DNA of 64,000 bases from Viola odorata (lineage: Eukaryota; Streptophyta; Magnoliopsida; Malpighiales; Violaceae). The stretch's first letter is position 1. Each line of letters opens with the position of its first letter. Both the position numbers and the translations under genes were made by a program. The notes under the pieces are model-generated. The model made no database searches. It was not told the DNA's origin and saw only the letters and a program-made list of their open reading frames with translations. Of this stretch, positions 9,641 to 20,648 are shown one piece after another. The DNA is taken from positions 28,072,579 through 28,136,578 of the forward strand of contig OY829542.1 of the NCBI GenBank assembly GCA_963691705.1, written 5' to 3'.

Positions 9641-11863
9641 AATTCGGATCATCATCAATATCCCATAAGTGACCGTGAGGTGGGGTTGTCTCCTCGTCAT
9701 CCTCACTCTCTAATTCTCCTCCCTTGCGAATCAAGATGACACGCCTATTGGGACACTCGACCTTTATATGGCCGCTGCCCTCATATTTGAAGCATTTAAT
9801 GCTTCTTGAAGGCGTTCTTTGGGTGTTTACGGGTGGTTTTGGAGGGTAAGTTGGCTAATTTGTGGTGTTTGGGGTGGTGTTTGGCTTGGTTGTGAATGGT
9901 GGTTTGGGGCTGTCATGGGCAGACTTAGGAGGGAAAGAAGGGGTCTGCCATGATTTTTGGAAAGGTGCAGGAGAGGTGTAGGGTGTTTTCGGCTTGGTAG
10001 TCACTTGTTTCTCGATTTTTAAGGCCAAATGGAACATCTCCTCCAATGTGTCGTACTTGTGAAAGTCTAGCTGATAGGAAATTTCCTTGTGTAGACCACT
10101 CATAAAACGAGCCATTGTGGCCTCCGTGGTCTCATTTGTACTCGCCCTCATCAAACAAGTCAACATCTCGTGGTAGTAATCACTCATAGTTCGGGGACCT
10201 TGATACAAACGTTGAAGACGCTGGTGTAAGTCACGGATGTAGTGTGGAGATACAAACCGATGCCTCATTTCAGCCCTCAACTCATCCCAAGTCTCAATAG
10301 GCAGGTTGCCCACATTTCTCTTTATCAAACAAAGGTGATCCCACCATTGTATAGCTAAACCCGTGAACTCTACAATGGCCAACTTTAGCTTCTTTGTCTC
10401 AGAGTAGTTGTAACAAGCAAATTGCCTATCCACTTTGTTCTCCCATTCATGGAAAGTATCCGGGTCATCCTTACCCTCGAAGGTAGGGATTGACAACTTG
10501 ATACTCGAGAGGTTGTGATCCACTCTCTCCTCATTGTGCCTATAACCCCGTTGCTCGTATACCTCATCATGATCAAACCTTCTAGCATTGTGTGTATGTT
10601 CATAGTGAGGTGGATGTTGCTGCCTAGGCTGCTCATAATTGGGTGGGGCATATGGATTCGCATGATGTAGGGGAATAACTAGGTGGTTAGCTATTTGGAG
10701 TGGAGTTGGTGTTTGCAGCTGTCTAGGGTTATGTGGTGGTGGTACGGGTGGGGGGGGGGGGGCTGATGTGGTGGCTGCCTCGTGTCAAAAGTGGGGGTGT
10801 AGGGTTGATTAGTTTGCACATGTGGCTGGCTAGGAGGATGGGGAAAGACGACTCCATGACTGTCCACCAAAAAGTTGCTACGGTTGTGTTCAAGATGTGG
10901 AGGCACTGTGTGGTGAGTATTGTAGCCGAGGGCATCCTCATCTTGGCCATGAAGGTTGGCTGCTCTAGCCCTATCCATATGACCCTCTACTTGTGGCATG
11001 GCATAATAGTCTAGGCTATTAGGATCATGTGGCCGAGTAGTTTGATGATAATGGGCGTTTGGTGTGTAATTTGGAGCTGGTGTATAAATTGGGGCTTGTG
11101 GGGAAGGAACTTCTAGCATTGTGTGCATGTTCATAGTGAGGTGGATGTTGCTGCCTAGGCTGCTCATAATTGGGTGGGATATATGCATTCGCATGATGTA
11201 GGGGAACAACTAGGTGGTTAGCTATTTGGAGTGGAGTTGGTGTTTGTGGCTGTCTAGGGTTATGTGGTGGTGGTACGGGTGGGGGGGGGGGCTGATGTGG
11301 TGGCTGCCTCGTGTCAAAATTGGGGGTGTAGGGTTGATTAGTTTGCACATGTGGCTGGCTAGGAGGATGGGGAAAGGCGACTCCATGACTGTCCACCAAA
11401 AAGTTGCTACGGTTATGTTCAAGATGTGGAGGCACGGTGTGGTGAGTATTGTAGCCGAGGGCATCCTCATCTTGGCCATGAAGGCTGGCTGCTCTAGCCC
11501 TATCCATATGACCCTCTACTTGTGGCATGGCATAATAGTCTAGGCTATTAGGATCATGTGGCCGAGTAGTTTGATGATAATGGGCATTTGGTGTGTAATT
11601 TGGAGTTGGTGTATAAATTGGGGCTTGTGGGGAAGGCGGGGGTGGATAATTCGTGGTTGGAGGGTAATGTGGAGGTGGTGGTGAGGGTGTAGAAATTTTG
11701 CCGTCAAGGCAGCAATGGCAGCCAAGATTTCTAGGTTTCGTTGTTGCAAAGTAGCCACATTTTGTCGAGTCTCTCCTATTTGGACCGTAATAGATGCCAT
11801 GGTCGGGTTTAGAGGAGAGGACTCATCCGAACTCTCACTCAAATGTGCTTCGTGGTTAGACAT
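9641..11863 (-). pseudogene. gag: Gypsy gag, frameshifted and internally duplicated
   Basis: The N-terminus at 11,863 reads MSNHEAHLSESSDESSPLNP, matching the gag start at 3869. A long Pro/His/Tyr-rich linker (about 10,560-11,640) is present twice. The core (9855-10,523) has the retrotransposon gag signature: FEGKDDPDTFHEWENKVDRQ, AIQWWDHL, TWDELRAEMRHRFV, LHQRLQRLYQGPRTMSDYYHE, TMARFMSGLHKEI. About 9740-9800 encodes a zinc knuckle of the form C-FKYEGSGH-IKVE-C, with the first Cys position degraded, followed by an acidic stretch. Poly-G tracts at about 10,750 and 11,279 (poly-C on the coding strand) and several frame changes break the reading frame. The product would be the capsid-like particle protein. 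Confidence 0.8.
10578..11635 (-). repeat. Tandem duplication of about 530 bp inside gag
   Basis: About 10,578-11,107 and 11,108-11,635 are near-identical direct copies. Both start at 'cttctagcattgtgtg' and end at 'ggggcttgtggggaagg'. Each holds the Pro/His-rich linker and one poly-C run (coding strand). The few differences and one shortened poly-C run indicate that duplication occurred late or in the element before insertion. Confidence 0.85.
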
Positions 11864-12130
11864 AGAGAACGTACCTGCAAAAAGACACAAACTTAATTGA
11901 AATCAATAAAGTGTTAGTCCCTCCCTCACGTGTATCGCTCGTGTTTCGCACTACACTCTAATGCTCTCACTATCTCACCCACTCAAACTTCAGTTCCAAA
12001 CCAAACAAAATAGCTAGCAATGACTCTAAGACTCGATGCGCGCAAGGAGACTCAAAGAAAACTAGGGCAGAAATGAAAGGTAAGGAAACCGAATTAGCGT
12101 TCAACGAAAGGCAGGAATTGGAGCAGGATG
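11864..12130 (-). other. Leader upstream of the minus-strand gag
   Basis: There is no gene. Its reverse complement aligns with the leader at about 3600-3868. The 5' LTR that should lie further right is missing because the old Tat element (from about 12,131) replaces it. The junction lies somewhere in 12,120-12,150, next to a poly-G run at about 12,151-12,164. Confidence 0.5.
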
Positions 12131-12494
12131 TTCCAAGTGACATCAGCGCGGGGGGGGGGGGGGGGTATCCAGCAACACGCACGACGTTATCCCATCCCAG
12201 GCAAGACATGACGTCACTTGAGGTACCTGGGCGTTATCTTCCCTAGATAACGCCCACCCCCTAGAAATAACGCCCATATTTTGCCTATAAATACCGCACC
12301 ATTCAAGACAAGAGGTAAGCCTAGGATCGCTAGTCGAACCCGTGCCATTTGAAACAGCCATCCTGACTTAAGTATCGGAGTGTTTATGCTGGAGACCCCC
12401 TCCGGCGCTTTGCAGGTACACCGGACGACGAGCATAGAGATTCCGAAAGGCCATCTTCCACACCTACCCCTCTCTAGAACCCCGAATATTATCA
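12131..12494 (+). repeat. 5' LTR of the old Tat-lineage element, left part missing
   Basis: It ends AATATTATCA at 12,494 and is followed by the primer site at 12,498. Blocks match the reverse complement of the inner element's LTRs: 'cccatcccagg', 'acatgacgtcact', the TATA segment GCCTATAAATACC (about 12,278-12,291) and 'gagaccccctccggcgctttgcagg'. Compared with those 523-531-bp LTRs, the first 150 bp or so of U3 are not recognisable. A poly-G run marks the damaged edge. Confidence 0.7.
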
Positions 12495-12497
12495 AAC

Positions 12498-12515
12498 TAG
12501 TGCTTTCATTGAGAG
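12498..12515 (+). other. Primer binding site of the old Tat element
   Basis: TAGTGCTTTCATTGAGAG follows the LTR end by 3 nt. It differs in one base from the inner element's site (TGGTGCTTTCATTGAGAG on the minus strand, 29,125-29,142). Confidence 0.65.
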
Positions 12516-12580
12516 TTTTGGTTCGATTAAGTGAGCATCCTTAATAGCCAAACTCTGTCTTTTCTGGAAGTTAGAGGATC

Positions 12581-14330
12581 ATGGCTTCTGATTCAGAATC
12601 TACACCTCCTCAATCCCATGGTATTCTTTTTGCTCCTCGTAGAGAACTTTTTCCTTCTACTTTTGTCAATATTTTTGCCACAGTACAGGGAACTCCTTCT
12701 AGGCAAACGGATTTTCTTTTTGGGCCAACGACAGGAACATCCTTCCCCCAGATGAGCATTCCACCTTCCCAAATGGCAGGATCTAGCTATTCCACTCCCC
12801 CCCAATGGGATCTGTAATGGATAACGCGAACAATCTTTGGGCGAACTCTTTGTTAGCTTTGCGTGCCCAAGTGGACCCGTTGACTGCATTAGCCGCAGGA
12901 CCGACTCCCAATGCTCCAGGATCTGTTGTTTCTCCTCATTTGATATTCACTTTCACCCCGTCCATTGTTATTGATCGGCCGTTATCGCCTCGGCAACATG
13001 GGAGCACCCCGCTGACCTTGCCCGTTACAACGACCCATGTCCACTTTATGTAACTCGCACATGGGCGAGTAGAATCCTCCGTGCAGCACATGCGAGAAAT
13101 CCTCATTTCCCAAGAGGAACAATGGCATGACGAGTACAAAGATCGTTGGGATGGCAGGCGAGAGGAAATGGTCAGGGATGTATCCCCCAGACGCAGTGAA
13201 AGATCGAGTAGCAGAAGATATCGAACCCGTTCACGAAGGAGTCGTAGCCCATCCCCCAGGCGACATCATGCACCCGATCCTAGGGACCGAAGGTATCGTA
13301 GGGAAATTTCTCCTCCCCGTTGTCCTCGTGAAATCCTTGATGATACCTCAGGTCATTCGTTCAGCTATGGCATAAGACATCACAGAGTCAGTCGGCACGT
13401 GAAACTCCTCTCGGAGTCCTATGACGGCACTAAGGATCCCATCTCTCACCTTAACAAGGTGAAAGACTTCGTACAATTCCAAACTTACAGTGATGTGGCC
13501 TTGTGCCAGATATTTGTTATGACACTATCAGGAGTCGCACGTCTTTGGTTTGAAGGACTTCCTGCCAGATCCATAGACAGTTTTTTACAGCTGGAAGCCA
13601 AGTTTCGAAGTCGGTTTAGCACGGCCGTTCCCATTAGGAAGTCCGCAACAACCTTGTTTGACATACACCGAGGACCTCAGGAATCTCTGAAAGAGTTCCT
13701 TGGACGTTTCGATATGGAGATGTCATTAACGCCAGGCGTCACCATTGATTTTGCTGTGGAAGCCTTAAAGTGAAACTGTTGTTATGGAAAATTACGGGAC
13801 ACGTTAATAGTGGACCCTCCAGCGACTTTGGACGCGCTAAGGCTGAAGGCTCATAATTACTCAAGGATGGAGGAAGAGGAACACAGGGATAACATTCAAA
13901 ATATGCCGTAAAACGCACCCCATGCGTCTGGCACACTTACCTGCACGACCCTTGACGCTCGCACCATTGACGATTACGCCCAGTGAAAAGATCACATCCA
14001 AAGAGCCTCGAACCGTCAAAGAGGCAACTCTTCAAGTGGGAGATCCGGCAACTTCCCCGCTCAGCGACAGGCAGACCCGCCCAAGGGCCGAGTTTATGAC
14101 CCTGATCTCCCTTCCCTCATACTTCCGAGAGTGGAAATTTTAGCAATCATTCAACAGCAAAATCTACCTATCCGTTATCCAGCCCCTGTGAAACCCGGGG
14201 TGATAATAGAAGGGAGAGAGAACGCTTTTTGTAAGTTCCATAAAGTGAAGGGACACTCCACTGACGTATGCAAGGAGTTAAAGTTGGCGATAGAGCGTTT
14301 AGTGGAAGAAGGATATCTCGGATAATTCGC
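12581..14330 (+). pseudogene. gag: Tat-lineage gag with zinc knuckle, decayed
   Basis: The start at 12,581 gives MASDSESTPPQSH, homologous to the inner element's gag start at 29,060. An indel at the poly-C run near 12,800 shifts the frame. The main part (12,805-13,773) is a basic Arg/Ser-rich segment (about 13,140-13,320) followed by the gag core: SRHVKLLSESYDGTKDPISH, KVKDFVQFQ, MTLSGVARLWFEGLP, FRSRFSTAVPIRKS, LKEFLGRFDMEMS. In-frame stops occur at 13,051, 13,771 and further on. Near 14,230-14,275 lies a knuckle CKFHKVKGHSTDVC, the C-H-H-C variant seen in Tat gag. The protein would form the particle and bind the genomic RNA. Confidence 0.85.
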
Positions 14331-14446
14331 CACCAAGGCGAGAGAAGAAGCCAGGAATAACCCGACAAATAGGGCCCTAGACAGCAGACAAGCCCCCTCA
14401 CGCGGAGAGAGACGATGTCACCTCTAGTGGGAGAGTCAAGGAGACA

Positions 14447-15267
14447 TTGACAATCCATGACAATGACATTCCCATCATCAACATCATAGCTGTAGGGACG
14501 CCATACCTCGACGAGCCTGTAACATTAATGCCCGCTACAGGGGACAAGCGGAAAAGAGAAGGTGCGTTAATAAAAAGTGAAGCGATAAGTGTGTTAGACC
14601 GAATGGTGTTATCCTTCTCTGAGGAAGATGAGAAGGGCGTCATTTTTCCACATAATGATACGTTAGTTGTCACATCCATCATTGGCAATCATGGAGTCAG
14701 AAGAACCCTTGTCGATAACAGAAGTGCGGTAAATTTATTTTCATTGGAGGCTTACAACCTCATGAAGCGTCCCGACAGTGAGCTGACACCTTACAAAAAC
14801 CTGATAATTGGGGTGGATGGAGTTCCTATCCCAGTGACTGGAGTCACCTTACTGCTTGTGTACTTTAGAGAAGACACGTCCAAAAGGTCGGAGGAATTGT
14901 TATTCTTGGTCGTGGATCTTACCTTGCCCTATAACGCCATACTTGGAAGGAATAACCCGACAAATAGGGCCCTAGACAGCAGACAAGCGCCCCCTCACGC
15001 GGAGAGAGACGATGTCACCTCTAGTGGGAGAGTTAAGGAGACATTGACAATCTATGACAATGACATTCCCATCATCAACATCATAGCTGGAGGGACGTCA
15101 TACCTCGACGAGCCTGTAACGTTAATGCCCGCTACAGGGGACAAGCGGAAAAGAGAAAGTGCGTTAATAAAAAGTGAAGCGATAAGTGTGTTAGACCGAA
15201 TGGTGTTATCCTTCTCTGAGGAAGACGAGAAGGGCATCATTTTTCCATATAATGATGCGTTAGTAGT
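14447..15267 (+). pseudogene. pol: Aspartic protease of the old Tat element (first copy and start of second)
   Basis: The frame encodes the linker (IPIINIIAVGTPYLDEPV, ATGDKRKRE) and then the retropepsin domain: TSIIGNHGVRRTLVDNRSAV, LMKRPDSELTPYKNLIIGVD, and LPYNAILGR. The active-site triad reads DNRS in this first copy, where DNGS is expected, so it would be inactive. The frame then re-enters the linker through the 595-bp duplication and stops in the inner LTR at about 15,316. The second protease copy resumes at 29,673 with DNGC. Confidence 0.8.
15263..15267 (+). repeat. Target site duplication GTAGT (left)
   Basis: GTAGT lies immediately left of the inner LTR (15,268) and again immediately right of the other LTR (29,668-29,672). 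The flanking old protease coding sequence reads through when one copy is counted. Confidence 0.92.
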
Positions 15268-15798
15268 TGATAAGAGTCCGGGGGATACTGAGCAGGATCG
15301 GCCTGATCTGGGGTAGTCGGGAACACTGTACTAGGGTCTTCGTCACCTGCAAAGCGCCGGAGGGGGTCTCCGGCGTAAACACTCCGATGCCAAAGTTAGT
15401 GTGAGTAGTCAAAATGGCAGAGGTTCAGTACGTTGTCTTAGGCTTACCCCTCGTCTGAAAAGGTGGGGGTATTTATAGGCAAATGAAGGAGTGTACCGAC
15501 AGGGGGCAGGAGTTATCCCTGGTTGATGTCGCTGGGGTGATAGATACCGCTGGGGTGACAGGGAGTGATGTCATACGGGGTGACATCATGCGGAGTGACG
15601 TCATGGATGACCTGGGATGGGATGTCGCCATGCGGATGTCGCATGAGAGCCCCCCGCTGATGTCGACCATCCCAGGGTCGGTCGCCAGGCTAAGGGCGGT
15701 AAGGACAGGGTCCCGCTTCCCTCTGCGGCTATGGTAAGCTGGCCGAGTCACCTAGTGGGGTAGTGGAGATGCCGCTTCTGTGGTATCGATAGTTATCA
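15268..15798 (-). repeat. 3' LTR of the inner Tat element (531 bp)
   Basis: It is bounded by TGATAAGAG and AGTTATCA. On the minus strand it carries the TATA segment GCCTATAAATACC (about 15,468-15,480). It also holds repeated TGACGTCA-type half sites around 15,560-15,610, which resemble bZIP/CRE-like motifs and are also present in the partner LTR. It retains a 12-bp segment (CCGGCGTAAACA region, about 15,371-15,382) missing from the right LTR. Confidence 0.92.
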
Positions 15799-15938
15799 TA
15801 TGCCCAACCAAAAATGAGCCCGAGCATTTACCAAGGGCTATCGCCGCGTCTTCCGTCTTGCCTCTTCAGAGGTTTCTGCATTAATGAGGGCTCAACAGTC
15901 GATAAAGGTATATTTTCAGAGCACCTTTTTGCTGAGTC

Positions 15939-15946
15939 TATAAATA
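15939..15946 (+). promoter_or_regulatory. TATA box of antisense unit 1
   Basis: TATAAATA lies about 85 nt upstream of the first ATG at 16,030, in an otherwise TC-rich stretch (CTCTCAACCTTC...). This is the plant-type arrangement of a TATA box followed by a pyrimidine-rich 5' UTR. Confidence 0.55.
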
Positions 15947-16029
15947 GGCCTTTCATTTAGCACTTGTTTCCATAACTCTCTCAACCTTCTTCATATCTCT
16001 CTTCGATTTTCCTCACCTCTTTTCCTTCA

Positions 16030-16416
16030 ATGGACGAAATCACCAAGAACTTTCTGCTATCCAAAACCCATACCCTGAGAAATCTGACCTAGGCTGGCAT
16101 CGATTTTTTGGGGTCGTTGAGCACCAAGACTTCGGAAGATATCTTGGAGCTCCAGGGAATGCTGACTCCCCTGCAGGCTAGGCAGGCTGCTGTTACCATG
16201 GAGGACTTCAGTCCCGTGTAGAAAGTGGTAAAGCTGTCGGCGGCTGTCTCTCAGATTCAGCTGCTTATGACGATGCTGCAGCATAGGAAGGACTTGCTGG
16301 GGTGCTGCCTGAAGGGCATGAGGGCATATTCCTCTGAACTGACCACTCTTGCGGATGCCCTGAGGGAAATTCCTTTCCAGGAGTGGGAGGATGATGACGC
16401 TGGGTCGAATGCCTGA
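16030..16416 (+). pseudogene. Antisense unit 1: small helical protein, two stops
   Basis: ATG at 16,030 follows a TATA box. The frame is 128 codons with in-frame stops near 16,090 and 16,219. It is Leu-rich and predicted helical (e.g. VSQIQLLMTMLQHRKDLL) with an acidic end FQEWEDDDAGSNA. AATAAA signals follow at 16,524-16,532. The family is unknown. It is transcribed opposite to the host element and lies next to its 3' LTR. A duplicated 13-nt GGGCCGTTAGGCC motif sits in the 3' region (about 16,483-16,520). Confidence 0.45.
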
Positions 16417-16893
16417 CTAGCGATGGGGATCCTCTTGGCGTGTCTTTCTGTGCTCCTCTAGGGCCACCTTTTGTAACACCGGGCCGTTAGGCCTTTTTGT
16501 AATCTCGGGCCGTTAGGCCCTTTAAATAAATAAATATGCTTTTCCTTATTAGCTCGCCGCTCTGTCGATGTTTTTCTTCTTTCTCCTGTCGTCTTTCTTA
16601 AAAAACAACAACTTCTATTCTCACTAATTCTGAGCTTGGTATCCCTTGGGATCCTGCAACTTTATTTGCCTACCTGGCTCATAATGACGATTCTCTCACG
16701 CTCCAACCGCTCTGAACATATTTTGCGCCATTTTTCAGTGTTAACGGATTGGGCAACGATTTCGATGCCTTTCGGCTGGTGTAGACTTTCAACAGTTGCG
16801 AAGTCAGATCTTCCCCCCAATAATCGTTGTCCCTGATAGTATTAATTGTCCTCGATAATACGCGAAAAGGCAGGCACGCTTCCTCGTTTCGGC

Positions 16894-16902
16894 TATATAA
16901 AT
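16894..16902 (+). promoter_or_regulatory. TATA box of antisense unit 2
   Basis: TATATAAAT is located about 75 nt upstream of the ATG at 16,973, again followed by a TC-rich leader. Confidence 0.55.
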
Positions 16903-16972
16903 GGGGCTCTTCCTTTCTTTTCCCTATTCATCTCTTCTTTTCTCCTTTCTTCTTACTCTTACTGATATTTCC

Positions 16973-17461
16973 ATGGCTAACTCCCGTTTTTTGTATACTG
17001 CTGCCCGCGATTCTCCTCCGACCCCTCTGACTTCTCCCGATTCCGACAATCCTCCTCCCTCACCCTATTGGAGGCCTGCCAGATGTTCTGCAAAGTGCCG
17101 GGGCCGCAAGAAATCAAAGAGAACAAAGAAACAATCTTTTGAATCCTTCTTTGCCGACTTTGAACCTCACTATCTCTCGCTGCGGCAAAAGGATGAAGCG
17201 TCACCATCCGTTCCTTGTCCTTTTCCCACGGATAGGACTTTGGTGCAAAATGCCGCTCCAGGATTGGTTACCCCGACCCTGGAGGAAGGCTCCCGCGCCG
17301 CTTCAAAGGAGGAAACTGCCCCCACGACAGGTTCCGCGGCTAGGCTTGGTAAAAGACCTTTCAGGATTGACGAGCCCTTTCCTTTCTACAATAGTGGGTC
17401 ACCATCATCTCCGGAGGATTACGATTATATCTATGACATATACTGGGCGGACGAAGACTGA
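16973..17461 (+). CDS. Antisense unit 2: 162-residue unknown protein
   Basis: The start at 16,973 (MANSRFLYTAARDSPPTPLT) is preferred over an upstream in-frame ATG at 16,901, because the latter lies on the TATA box. The protein has a Pro/Ser-rich N-terminus and a basic cluster (RGRKKSKRTKKQS, a possible nuclear localisation signal). A variable middle follows, then an acidic Tyr/Asp-rich end (DYDYIYDIYWADED). The frame is intact. AATAAA signals are at about 17,504-17,530. No domain is recognised. It lies between unit 1 and gene A on the same strand with its own TATA box and polyadenylation signals, so it is probably a separate transcript. Confidence 0.5.
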   Translation: MANSRFLYTAARDSPPTPLTSPDSDNPPPSPYWRPARCSAKCRGRKKSKRTKKQSFESFFADFEPHYLSLRQKDEASPSVPCPFPTDRTLVQNAAPGLVTPTLEEGSRAASKEETAPTTGSAARLGKRPFRIDEPFPFYNSGSPSSPEDYDYIYDIYWADED

Positions 17462-17975
17462 CAATGCCGTACTTGTTGTAGATGCCGCTGGCTTTCTCTT
17501 TCAATAAATAAAATAGAAATAAATAAAATGTCATTTGCCTTTTTCTTTTCACTTCTGGTATAATGCTGCTTTATGGGGTAAATGTCGCTGGACAGTCAAT
17601 TGCCGCTTCATACGACCATTTTTCTGGGGTTTCTTGTAATTAACGAGCCTTTCTTTTGCGAAATTCGAGGCGAGCGCTCGACTTTAAGTTTTCTGTCAGG
17701 GTCTTTCCACGTGTCCCGCTTGTCCCATACGTGTTCTGCTGTAATAGGTTGCTCCCCTGCCTGACTTTTCCACCGTCTCTTTTAAAAGGAAAAACATTTC
17801 TTCTTTGTACCCTTTTGCTTCTTTTTATACTTCACAACTCTCTTCATTTTTTCGCTCGCTCCGAGGAAATTCTCTCGTTCGCATCCAGACGATTCGCCTA
17901 TTAATTTCAGTCTTCTCTCTCTCAAGGTACTCTACTCGATCTCGCTTTGATTTTCCTTTGCTGCTTTTATCTATC

Positions 17976-20144
17976 ATGCCTCGCACGAGATCTCAATCTG
18001 GTTCTTTAGTTACCCCTAGGCCAATTTCTCGATATCCTGAGCTTGAAAACACCCTTAGCATCTTTACTTGCCCTATTGTCTTACGACTTAAACTGGAAAG
18101 CAATAACATTACCTTCCCTCGCGATTATCACCCCACTATTCCTTCTGACACTATGAGGCTTCATAGCCGGCTCTGGAAAACTCATAGGATGCTTTATTTT
18201 AAAATGTTTCAATATGGGTTCCGCCTCCTAGTTCATGACACGCTAGAGTGTGTGCTGCGCGAGCACGGGCTTAACCCTGCACAGATCACCCCTTCCTCAT
18301 GGAGTTGCATGTACGCCTTCCTTCGTGCTTGCGAGTTAAAGGATATTCTTGCTCCCTCTGTCGCTTTATTTCGCAAGTTCTTGACTCTGGTTTTTCGCGA
18401 CGGCTTCATTAATATTATTCCAAGGTGGGATGACGCCCTGGTGAGGCCTTTTTGGCAAAAATTTCAAGGATTTGAGGAGAACGTCGAAGACTGGAAGAGC
18501 GGTTTCTTCGTTGTCGAATTACCCTCACGCCTGTGGCGTCCTGACTTCAACCTGGAGGTAGTCGATTGGATGAAGCCAGCGCCTCTGTCTAAGGAAGAGT
18601 TGGGTCTGGCCAACACTTTACTGGAGATGGAGTCCTCTTTCCAGATCTGAAACTTTGCTTTGTACAGGCCTTTAACTGAGTGCACCATAGGTGAGCTCTT
18701 GAGCTTCGCCGCTGCCTTACTTACCCCTTGTTTACTAACATACCTTTTCGCAGGGGAGACTGTCACTCGCCCGCTTTCCGAAGGTGACGCCTCTCACAAG
18801 GTTGTCGTGCCTTCCACGGCTGCTCCCTCTACTTCCACTGGGACTCGAGCTGATCACCATATGCCCATAAAGAAAAGGGCTTTAGATGAGATTCTTTCCA
18901 AGGAAAGCGGTTCCTCCCTCCGCACTTCCCCCTTCGTAGAGAACTGGTTGCCCAGTCAGAAGAAGAGGTCCGGGTCTGGTTTGCCAGTGATTGAGACAAA
19001 GATTTTCTCCTACGGAGTTGAGGACATGGAGGACATGGATACGGAACTGAGCCTCCGCCCGGCTTCCTCAGCTCAGCGGAAGAAACCAAGGGAAGCGAGC
19101 GAAGCTCAAGTAACAAGGATGGCCGCTCGATCTCCTCCTGCCAACACTACAAATACCGTCGCTTCCCAACCTGCCGTTTCTCTTGACACCACTAAGGGGA
19201 ATGCCGCTTCACAGGGTGGCACTTCCTCGACTCTGGGGTTGGCTGCCTCCAATAAGACTTCCCCTGCCGCGGTGATGCCGCCACCATCTGCTGCAGATTC
19301 CGCTCCTGTCATAGAACCTCCACACTCGCCCATTGGCCCCTGTATTCCTGACGTGCCACCATCAGTCCCAAGTGGACCTGGTTCTTCTCACTCTCCGCCG
19401 AAGTCCCCTTGTCCGTTGTTCCTTACTTCAATTCGAGACATTGAGGGCTTAGGCGGTATCTCCGCCCCTTCCTTTGTTGCTGATCTTTCCCCTGACGGGC
19501 CTCAAGGGGCCCCTTCTCACCGGCTAAATCTGTCAAAATTTGGGACTGACGGGTTCCGCGCCCTGGGTATATCAGACCCCTTGTCACAAGATCAGCCCAT
19601 GGTTATCTTGGCCTGTGAAATGTTTCGCGCCTACGAGGACGAAAGTAGGCTACTGCAGCTTCCTCCTGAGGTTCAGTATGTGCGCGTTATGAACAACTGC
19701 CTTACTGCCTTTCGACAACTTCACTACTTCATCAAGGCCTGTGGTACAGAATCTCAAAACTCGGATGCCCTAGCAAAGGTAGAGGAGTTGTCGCGACTCC
19801 ACAAACGCGCTCAGGCCGAACTGCGCGAGTGCCGCGCTGACCTTACTCGGGAAAGGTCTAAAGGCAAAGCCCAGGTTGAAGCTTTGGAGGCTGAGCTGGT
19901 GGCTGAAAGAAAGAAGAACTCTTTCCTTCTTGAGGAGATATCGTCCCGCGATGCCGACCTGACGAAAGCTTCCACGAAGGTGGCCTGGTGTAAAAAGAAG
20001 ATTGAACAAGCCTTTATCACTGGGGTCACAGATCAGCGTCGCGGTGGGGCCGCTGATCCCGCTGAGGTCGCCAGGTATGCCTCCGCGAGGATGAAAGAGA
20101 TTGATGAGAGCCAAGAGGGCTTCCTCTCCTCTGAAGAGGAGTAG
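17976..20144 (+). pseudogene. Antisense gene A: gypsy-associated transposon protein with coiled coil
   Basis: The ATG at 17,976 gives MPRTRSQSGSLVTPR. Residues about 50-215 resemble, from memory, the plant 'putative gypsy type transposon' family (PF04195): LYFKMFQYGFRLLVHDTLEC, NPAQITPSSWSCMYAF, FWQKFQGFEENVEDWKSGFF. A TGA at 18,648 breaks exon 1. Then come a 63-bp intron (18,691-18,753) and a long Ser/Pro-rich region. A predicted coiled coil (about 19,770-20,010; VEALEAELVAERKKNSFLLE) precedes a conserved tail ending DESQEGFLSSEEE. The tail and coiled coil recur in the old element at 37,745-38,245. Apart from the single stop the frame is open. Function is unknown. Confidence 0.65.
18691..18753 (+). 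other. Predicted intron in antisense gene A (63 bp)
   Basis: Donor ATAG^GTGAGC, branch-site-like TTACTAAC at 18,732-18,739 and acceptor CTTTTCGCAG^GGG 14 nt further. The length is a multiple of three and contains no stop, so retention would keep the frame. The first intron of paralogous gene B has the same GTGAGC donor and TACTAAC box. Confidence 0.6.
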
Positions 20145-20640
20145 TAAGTCCATGCCTGGGGAGGGCCCATTTGATGCCGCTTGATTGGGGGTGTCGCTTC
20201 TTTACTTACTCCCTTGTTGTATTATTTTCCCATTTGGACTTTGACGTCACCTCCTTGCTTGTGATAATCAAATCTTGTAATCTTGACCAAATAATACGTG
20301 CTTCTTAATGATGTCGCCCTTTATCACTTGCCGCTTGACTACTTTTTTCTTCGCACTTCACCTCTTGGGTGCCGTGTCATTGCAACTTGCCGCTCCTTTT
20401 CACTGGGTTTGACTGCCCCCTTTTTCAGAGCATTTAATGCTCTGACTCCTTTTACTTGATACGGAAGAGACAGTCATGATGCTATGAGCCCACGTGTCCT
20501 CAAAGGGAAGCGCTAGGGGAATAGCAGGCTGAACATGTCTTTTCGCTCCTCAGGGATTGTACCCGCTTCCCGCGCCTCTCTCCCTTGACACGTCACACAG
20601 CACGACCACTTGACCCGTCGTTCCCTTTAATCCTTAGGGT

Positions 20641-20648
20641 TATAAAAA
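20641..20648 (+). promoter_or_regulatory. TATA box of antisense gene B
   Basis: The box lies in TTAGGGTTATAAAAACCC, about 180 nt upstream of the ATG at 20,820. The old element has the equivalent box on its minus strand at about 37,297-37,304 within the same 'aGGGTTATAAAACCC' context, so the promoter is conserved between copies. Confidence 0.65.

Larger units (their letters stand above)
14354..15267 (+). repeat. 595-bp tandem duplication across the gag-protease junction
   Basis: The block beginning 'aggaataacccgacaaatag' at 14,353 reappears at 14,948, an offset of 595. The second copy runs to 15,267, where the inner element interrupts it, and continues at 29,673. The duplicates differ at roughly one base in 30, which places the duplication before the inner insertion. 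It doubles the protease of the old element. Confidence 0.85.

Noticed and set aside
12151..12164. Poly-G runs (also about 10,750 and 11,280) as G-quadruplex regulatory sites
   Set aside because: They are simple homopolymers in decayed coding or LTR edges and are more likely slippage or assembly-sensitive tracts.
16057..16284. Minus-strand 75-codon frame opposite antisense unit 1
   Set aside because: No domain, and TATA and AATAAA signals support the plus strand instead.
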